A stretch of 64,000 bases of DNA from Gemmata massiliana. Its GTDB lineage: Bacteria > Planctomycetota > Planctomycetia > Gemmatales > Gemmataceae. The DNA lies in contig HG799465.1 of the NCBI GenBank assembly GCA_000531095.1, forward strand, positions 359,019 to 423,018, read 5' to 3'. The notes beneath the pieces were generated by a model. It made no database searches, had not been told where the DNA came from, and worked only from the letters and a program-made list of their open reading frames with translations. Numbering within the stretch: position 1 is the stretch's first letter; the number at the start of each line of letters is the position of its first letter. Shown piece after piece: positions 60,044 through 64,000 of this stretch. The position numbers were made by a program, and so were the translations under genes.

Positions 60044-60216
60044 TTGTTAGAGCCTGTTATGAACCTGGGTCAGATCGCCGCTCGGTTTCCCGGCGCTTTT
60101 GCAGTTTCGCAGGGCGGGGACATGGAAAGAGGGTCGCGGCCGTCTGGCACGCATGTGCCGTCACGCTGAAATCAAAGCGTTTCCACACGCGCCAGGTTCA
60201 TAACAGGCTCTAACAA
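60044..60216. mobile_element. MITE-like element with 25-bp terminal inverted repeats
   Basis: 60044-60068 (TTGTTAGAGCCTGTTATGAA then CCTGG) and 60192-60216 are exact reverse complements. The 123 bases between carry no transposase. GAGCCTGTTATGAAC-like ends occur on IS5/IS4-type elements, so it may be mobilised in trans by such a transposase; this is inference. No clear target duplication is visible. Confidence 0.75.
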
Positions 60217-60263
60217 GCGCGGCCTGCGGGCGTTTCGGCCGCCGCCCGCGACTTGTGCGGCGG

Positions 60264-61352
60264 TTACCGGTCCTTTTTCGGCGCGTACCCTTTCCACACC
60301 CATTCGATGGCGTGCGGGAGGAACTGCTGCTGGGCACCGCCGATACTGTGCCCCTGCCCGCGACAGAACAGGTACTGGTACTCGTACCCCTTGTCCTTCA
60401 GCACCTTCGCCATGCGGTGGTTCGCTTCCACCCAGTCGTGCATGTCGTCGCGCATCACGTTGGGGTTGAGTAGGTCCGAATCGCCGACGGACAGGAAGAT
60501 GCGGATCGACTTCTTGGGCTCCTTGGGGATGAGTGTTTCGTGGAACCCCCAGGCCCCATCGGGGTACTTCTCGTCGAACGGCCACGCCTGGTTCACGAAC
60601 GTGCCCGAGGTGGTCAACACCCGGTGGTACAGGTCGTTACGGAACCACGCCATGATGAGCGCGGCCGAGCCGCCCGAGCTGTTCCCCATTGCCGCCCGGC
60701 CGTCGGGGTCTTTGGTCAACTTCACCTTGTAGTTCTTCTCCACGCGCGGCAGCACCTCGTCCTCGATGTGCGCGGCATAGTTGCCGTTCATGTTGTCGTA
60801 TTCCTTACCGCGCTCGTGCCCCTGAGCGTCGCCCCCGCCGTTGGCGATCGAGATCACGACGATGGGGGGAATGCGCTTCTGGGCGATCAGGTTATCGAGG
60901 ACGGTCCTCATGCCCAGCCCGGGGCCGTCGTGGACCACCATGAACGGTGCTTCGGTACCTTCCTTGTACTGAGCGGGAATGTACACCCCGATCTTGCGCT
61001 TGTAGTCGATGGGGTGGGTCTCGACGATCAGCGTTTTGGGGTTCTTCGGGTCGACCTTCCCGAACTCCTTGCGGGCGATCCCGGGGTTAAACAGTTTGGT
61101 CTCCTTCGAGTTGATCTCGAACTGCTCCACCTTTCCTTCGGGAACGCCCTCGACCTTCTTGCGCTCCGGCGCGGGCACGTACTTGGGGCCGACGACGAAG
61201 TTTTCATTGGCGTCGAGCGGCGGGTTCTCACCCTCCTTCAGCACCTTAAAGGGCGGGGCGCCCTTGTCGTCGTACTTGCGCACCGGCGGTGCGGCCGACG
61301 AACTGGAGCACGCGAGGGTAATGATCAAAATGGCCATCCGCAGCTTGAACAT
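60264..61352 (-). CDS. Secreted esterase of the alpha/beta hydrolase fold (EsteraseD/Fes-like)
   Basis: The 362-residue product has a signal peptide (MAILIITLACSSSSAAPP). The hydrolase core has VETHPIDYKRKIGVYIPAQY, VHDGPGLGMRTVLDNLIAQK, the nucleophile Ser in AAMGNSSGGSAAL, a likely Asp in SVGDSDL and the His in GQGHSIGG. Family members hydrolyse esters such as S-formylglutathione, siderophore trilactones or acetyl-xylan. The signal peptide favours a periplasmic sugar-ester or siderophore substrate. GAGGAG precedes the ATG at 61352. Confidence 0.85.
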   Translation of the reverse strand: MFKLRMAILIITLACSSSSAAPPVRKYDDKGAPPFKVLKEGENPPLDANENFVVGPKYVPAPERKKVEGVPEGKVEQFEINSKETKLFNPGIARKEFGKVDPKNPKTLIVETHPIDYKRKIGVYIPAQYKEGTEAPFMVVHDGPGLGMRTVLDNLIAQKRIPPIVVISIANGGGDAQGHERGKEYDNMNGNYAAHIEDEVLPRVEKNYKVKLTKDPDGRAAMGNSSGGSAALIMAWFRNDLYHRVLTTSGTFVNQAWPFDEKYPDGAWGFHETLIPKEPKKSIRIFLSVGDSDLLNPNVMRDDMHDWVEANHRMAKVLKDKGYEYQYLFCRGQGHSIGGAQQQFLPHAIEWVWKGYAPKKDR

Positions 61353-61577
61353 GCAGCTCCTCGGTTTCTTTCTCGTGGCGGGCGCGGGCGGAAATCGGGT
61401 GAATATCGGGTGAATATCGTGGTGCGTCTTATTTACCCGATTCTGTGTCGATCTGCACTGTTTCGCCTCAAATCGGAAGGCGCGTCCGACCATTTTCCGA
61501 AGGCGGCGCCGCCTAAACCGCGTGAGACGAGCCCCCTTTGACTCGCCAAACGGTACGGGAGTAGAGTGGCGCGATCA

Positions 61578-62123
61578 TTAAGTTCGCGTGGCGCGCCGCG
61601 TGCTGAGTTTTTGGAACCGATGCGACCCAGACGTGTTCCGCGAGCACAGTCGGGTGAGCTGCGTGCCCCACGGGCCGACGGGAACCCCTCCGTCGGCCCG
61701 TTCGTTTCCCAATCCTCCCAACTCGTCGAACAACGTACTCGTCGGTGCAATGTGGTCGTGCGAGCCGATGCGCGGACGGCGCTCAGCTGCGCGAAAAAGG
61801 CACACCGGAAGAGCGCGAGTGAGCCACTGCGGGACCGCTGCGGGCAGATTGAATCCGCCACCCGTATACGAAGTGGAAGATAGAGAAATGAAAGACGGCC
61901 CGGAGGCACCAAAGTCGTTCCGTGCCAAGACCGCGGTGAGACCAATCCCGACTGCGACGACCACTACCCGATCGGTCCAAGCGCGAATCTCTTCCGAAAT
62001 TCCTTCCGCGGTAAGTTCGATGCTCTCGCACACCGACTTCAAGTAAGCCACCAGAAAAAGGGTGAGCCAGAGGCGACTCGCGCTCCGTGTGCCCGCGCTT
62101 GCACCGGGCGCTGGATCGGTCAT
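61578..62123 (-). CDS. Doubtful membrane protein, 181 residues
   Basis: The N-terminal 70 residues look plausible, with two hydrophobic stretches (RLWLTLFLVAYLKSV and VVVVAVGIGLTAVLA). The rest has unusual, Arg/Ser/Gly-rich composition with no sign of a fold. No ribosome site is clear. It is divergent from the next gene by 25 bases. It may be real only in its first part, or be chance. Confidence 0.3.
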   Translation of the reverse strand: MTDPAPGASAGTRSASRLWLTLFLVAYLKSVCESIELTAEGISEEIRAWTDRVVVVAVGIGLTAVLARNDFGASGPSFISLSSTSYTGGGFNLPAAVPQWLTRALPVCLFRAAERRPRIGSHDHIAPTSTLFDELGGLGNERADGGVPVGPWGTQLTRLCSRNTSGSHRFQKLSTRRATRT

Positions 62124-62148
62124 GCTGAAAGCGGTTAGGGGGTGACCG

Positions 62149-62769
62149 ATGACCGAAGCGGAATGGCTGGAATCTAGCAGACCACATGATCTTTTTCAGG
62201 CCGTTGTCCGTCGGCGGAAGGGTGCGAGACGAGGACATCGGCGGAAGTGTATTCTGGTCGGCTCCTCATGCTGTCGCAACGTGCCCGAGATAATGGCTGA
62301 CGAGACGTTCAGGCGGGCAATCGAACTGTCCGAGCGTGATGCTGACAGATACGTCATCACGTCGGAACTCACCACCCTTTGTGAAGGCTTGTTGTCAAAC
62401 CCCGGTCACTTTGTCACAGCTACTTCCCGGTTTCGGATCGGGTACTCGGCCGTATTAGCAACGTGGCGTGCCGACGCACCGGCCGTACTCGCTTGCACGG
62501 GTGACGCGCTGACTCACTGCGCCTTGCTCCGCGATATCTTCGGGAACCCCTTCCACCCCATATCCTTCTCCCCGTCGTGGCGCACTTCCACCGCAGTCGC
62601 TCTGGCGGCGCAGATGTACGAGTCGCGTGACTTCAGCGCGATGCCCATTCTGGCCGACGCGCTCCAGGATGCAGGGTGCGACAGCGCCGATGTGCTCGAT
62701 CACTGCCGCGGTCCCGGGCCGCACGTGCGCGGGTGCTGGGTCGTCGACTTGGTGCTGGGGAAGGAGTAG
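62149..62769 (+). CDS. Gemmata-type hypothetical protein, 206 residues
   Basis: The start MTEAEWLESSRPHDLFQAVV and the end LADALQDAGCDSADVLDHCR followed by GPGPHVRGCWVVDLVLGKE match a lineage-specific family that I recall as abundant in Gemmata-like genomes. Between them is CALLRDIFGNPFHPISFSPS. It is soluble and helical, and its function is unknown. The middle (residues ~20-50) is Arg-rich and less typical, so the copy may be partly rearranged. Confidence 0.7.
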   Translation: MTEAEWLESSRPHDLFQAVVRRRKGARRGHRRKCILVGSSCCRNVPEIMADETFRRAIELSERDADRYVITSELTTLCEGLLSNPGHFVTATSRFRIGYSAVLATWRADAPAVLACTGDALTHCALLRDIFGNPFHPISFSPSWRTSTAVALAAQMYESRDFSAMPILADALQDAGCDSADVLDHCRGPGPHVRGCWVVDLVLGKE

Positions 62770-62795
62770 CGGCGGTACCGAGGGCTCTCAATCGT

Positions 62796-62839
62796 GAAAC
62801 GACGCGGGCCAGGGAACAATTCCTGGCCCGCGTCGTTTC
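62796..62839. terminator. 18-bp perfect bidirectional hairpin
   Basis: 62796-62813 pairs exactly with 62822-62839 around an 8-base AT-rich loop, with GAAAC at the outer base and GTTTC at the other. It lies between two convergent genes. Confidence 0.8.
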
Positions 62840-62873
62840 CGTGGTGTCTACTTCCCGACCTGGGGCACGGAGC

Positions 62874-63614
62874 TCACGTTGCTGCAGGGGCAGATAGGCG
62901 CCGGCGGCGCAGGAACGCGCCCATCGCGAGCGGTCCAGCGCCTGTGAGTGCCATGACCATTCCTGGAGGCGCGGGAGTGGAAACCACACTTTGGTTTCCA
63001 AACTCCACAGAAGTGACACCGACGTTCGCTCCGATCGAGGGTTGGAAGCTGATCTTTTGAATCTGCTCCCCGCCAGTCCCAATGAACCCGAGAAACGTGC
63101 CGCTGCCGGATGTCGGGAGCGGGCCGGTCGAATAATCCACGGGCGTCGAGCTGAAGCTCCCGAGGAGCGACAGGGTGAACGTTCTCGGGCCGGTGTTGTT
63201 CGTGAAGCTGAGCAGCGTCAGCCCGACGGCGTCCACTTGCGGGCTGAATGTCAGCCCCAAGGTCGCGTTGCTGCCGTTCGTGTACACGCCTTTCACATCG
63301 TTATCAACGGTACCGACGCCCGGGATGTACAGCATGTTCCCTAGCGTCGAGCTACCGGTGGAATCGATCGACAGGCCGGGGGCAATGTCCCCCGGTTTAA
63401 AGATGCCATTGTTGGTCGTGTTCGTCAGGGGGCCGGTGATGAAGGCCTGGGATCCGTCGGCTACCTGCGCGGCCGAGAAGTCTTGTTTGGTCAGCCCCGA
63501 AATGGCGGCCTCGAATGCCGACTGCGACGTGTAAACGGTGAACCCTGCCTGTGCGCTACTCGCGGCGCCAACCACGAGCGTTAGGACCGCCATTGCCTGA
63601 GTCGAGAACCTCAT
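62874..63614 (-). CDS. PEP-CTERM-type secreted protein
   Basis: The 246-residue product has a signal peptide (AMAVLTLVVGAASSAQAGF), a beta-rich body (YTSQSAFEAAISGLTKQDFS, then DNDVKGVYTNGSNATLGLTF) and the tail TPAPPGMVMALTGAGPLAMG ending in FLRRRRLS. The tail is the PAPPG-type PEP-CTERM signal for exosortase. I chose the ATG at 63614 because GGGAG lies eight bases upstream; an ATG at 63629 in frame is possible. The body resembles the choice-of-anchor, lectin-like domains of this group. It is probably surface-associated. Confidence 0.83.
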   Translation of the reverse strand: MRFSTQAMAVLTLVVGAASSAQAGFTVYTSQSAFEAAISGLTKQDFSAAQVADGSQAFITGPLTNTTNNGIFKPGDIAPGLSIDSTGSSTLGNMLYIPGVGTVDNDVKGVYTNGSNATLGLTFSPQVDAVGLTLLSFTNNTGPRTFTLSLLGSFSSTPVDYSTGPLPTSGSGTFLGFIGTGGEQIQKISFQPSIGANVGVTSVEFGNQSVVSTPAPPGMVMALTGAGPLAMGAFLRRRRLSAPAAT

Positions 63615-63834
63615 CCAATTGTCTCCCATCGACAGTGAAGTGATTGGGCAGTGGGCGATCGGGCGAGCCGTCAGCACTGCCGCTTGGGGTGAGCAAGCCG
63701 GTGGCGAGCTTAACCGAGTGTCTTAGGGGGTACAAGCAACTTCGCGCGAAGCGCACCTGACACCGTGCGCCGGGAACAGGGCGGCGCCAAAGGTAGCGCC
63801 GTCGCCGACGTGCGGTGCCCATTCACATACCGGT

Positions 63835-63999
63835 CTACCCCGTTCCGGCTGCTCCTCGATTGCCGGCGCAGATCTGCTCGTGAAGAGAATCGGCGAAGCT
63901 GTGCGCCGAAGCCAATTCCGCCAACGTGCTAGCGACGCTCCCGACCGCTGGCACCGCACCACCTTCCAACGCGGCCAGGAGCGATTCGATACGATCGCT
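63835..63999 (-). CDS. Possible 3' end of a gene leaving the window
   Basis: The minus-strand frame reads RIESLLAALEGGAVPAVGSV, then ASTLAELASAHSFADSLHEQ and a stop at 63835-63837. The composition is protein-like and helical, but only 54 codons are visible and no family can be named. 63615-63834 has no recognised gene. Confidence 0.35.
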   Translation of the reverse strand, partial: SDRIESLLAALEGGAVPAVGSVASTLAELASAHSFADSLHEQICAGNRGAAGTG

Positions 64000-64000
64000 G

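Noticed and set aside
1..64000. CRISPR arrays
   Set aside because: No run of regularly spaced identical repeats with unique spacers was seen; the phased TGAACC motifs and palindromes do not fit.
37159..64000. Right-hand attachment site of the tRNA-Val island
   Set aside because: I looked for a second copy of the tRNA 3' end and found none, so I do not assign a right boundary.

Overview
The window is GC-rich chromosomal DNA that reads like a Gemmata-type planctomycete (Gemmataceae). The signs are an ECF sigma factor overlapping a Ser/Thr kinase gene, planctomycete-restricted families (TIGR03067, a TIGR02996 repeat-companion domain, DUF1580), secreted proteins ending in the planctomycete PAPPG form of the PEP-CTERM tail, and paired clpP genes. 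This assignment comes from family content only, not from a search.

Left part, 1-37 kb, is mostly ordinary chromosome. It holds the 3' end of an ECF sigma gene with its overlapping kinase, an RND efflux set (one adaptor, two pumps), a DUF3500 protein, an Ada-type methyltransferase, a PQQ-like propeller, tadA, a large secreted propeller, a PLD-like protein, a polyprenyl synthetase, moaC, a lipoprotein, the clpP-clpP-tig protein quality-control block, tRNA-Gly(GCC), a Uma2 protein, a flavin reductase, an ankyrin protein, pgi and an archaeal-type phosphoglycerate mutase. Intergenic inverted repeats recur here. At 28.8-29.4 kb and 35.3-37.0 kb there is insertion-sequence debris. An IS630-type element bounded by TA lies beside a dapA gene that has lost its 5' half.

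From about 37.1 kb an integrated island starts at tRNA-Val(CAC). A tyrosine recombinase follows the tRNA at once. Next come small regulators, a translationally coupled replication block (zinc finger/TOPRIM/RepA-like ATPase plus a TubC-like small protein), a large terminase, and then accessory and decayed genes: antirepressor and ParB-like remnants, stress proteins, paired zinc-ribbon proteins and virion-like proteins. No portal, capsid protease or major capsid gene was recognised. The right end of the island is not visible. From about 57.6 kb host-type genes return, mixed with fragments: PEP-CTERM proteins, a DUF2278 protein, an esterase and a 173-bp MITE-like element.

Two observations stand out. 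First, 46.5-55.7 kb carries more than a dozen short perfect or near-perfect palindromes (about 20-36 bp). Each has different arms but a similar centre, and several lie in frame inside ParB/antirepressor-like reading frames. Second, 53.82-54.19 kb contains a 145-bp exact duplication around a loxP-like 34-mer that matches a mate-pair sequencing linker. Removing one repeat copy and the insert restores a single 595-codon gene, so this is almost certainly an assembly artefact. Frameshifts at homopolymers elsewhere (59.18 kb, 35.87 kb) fit a pyrosequencing-type error profile.
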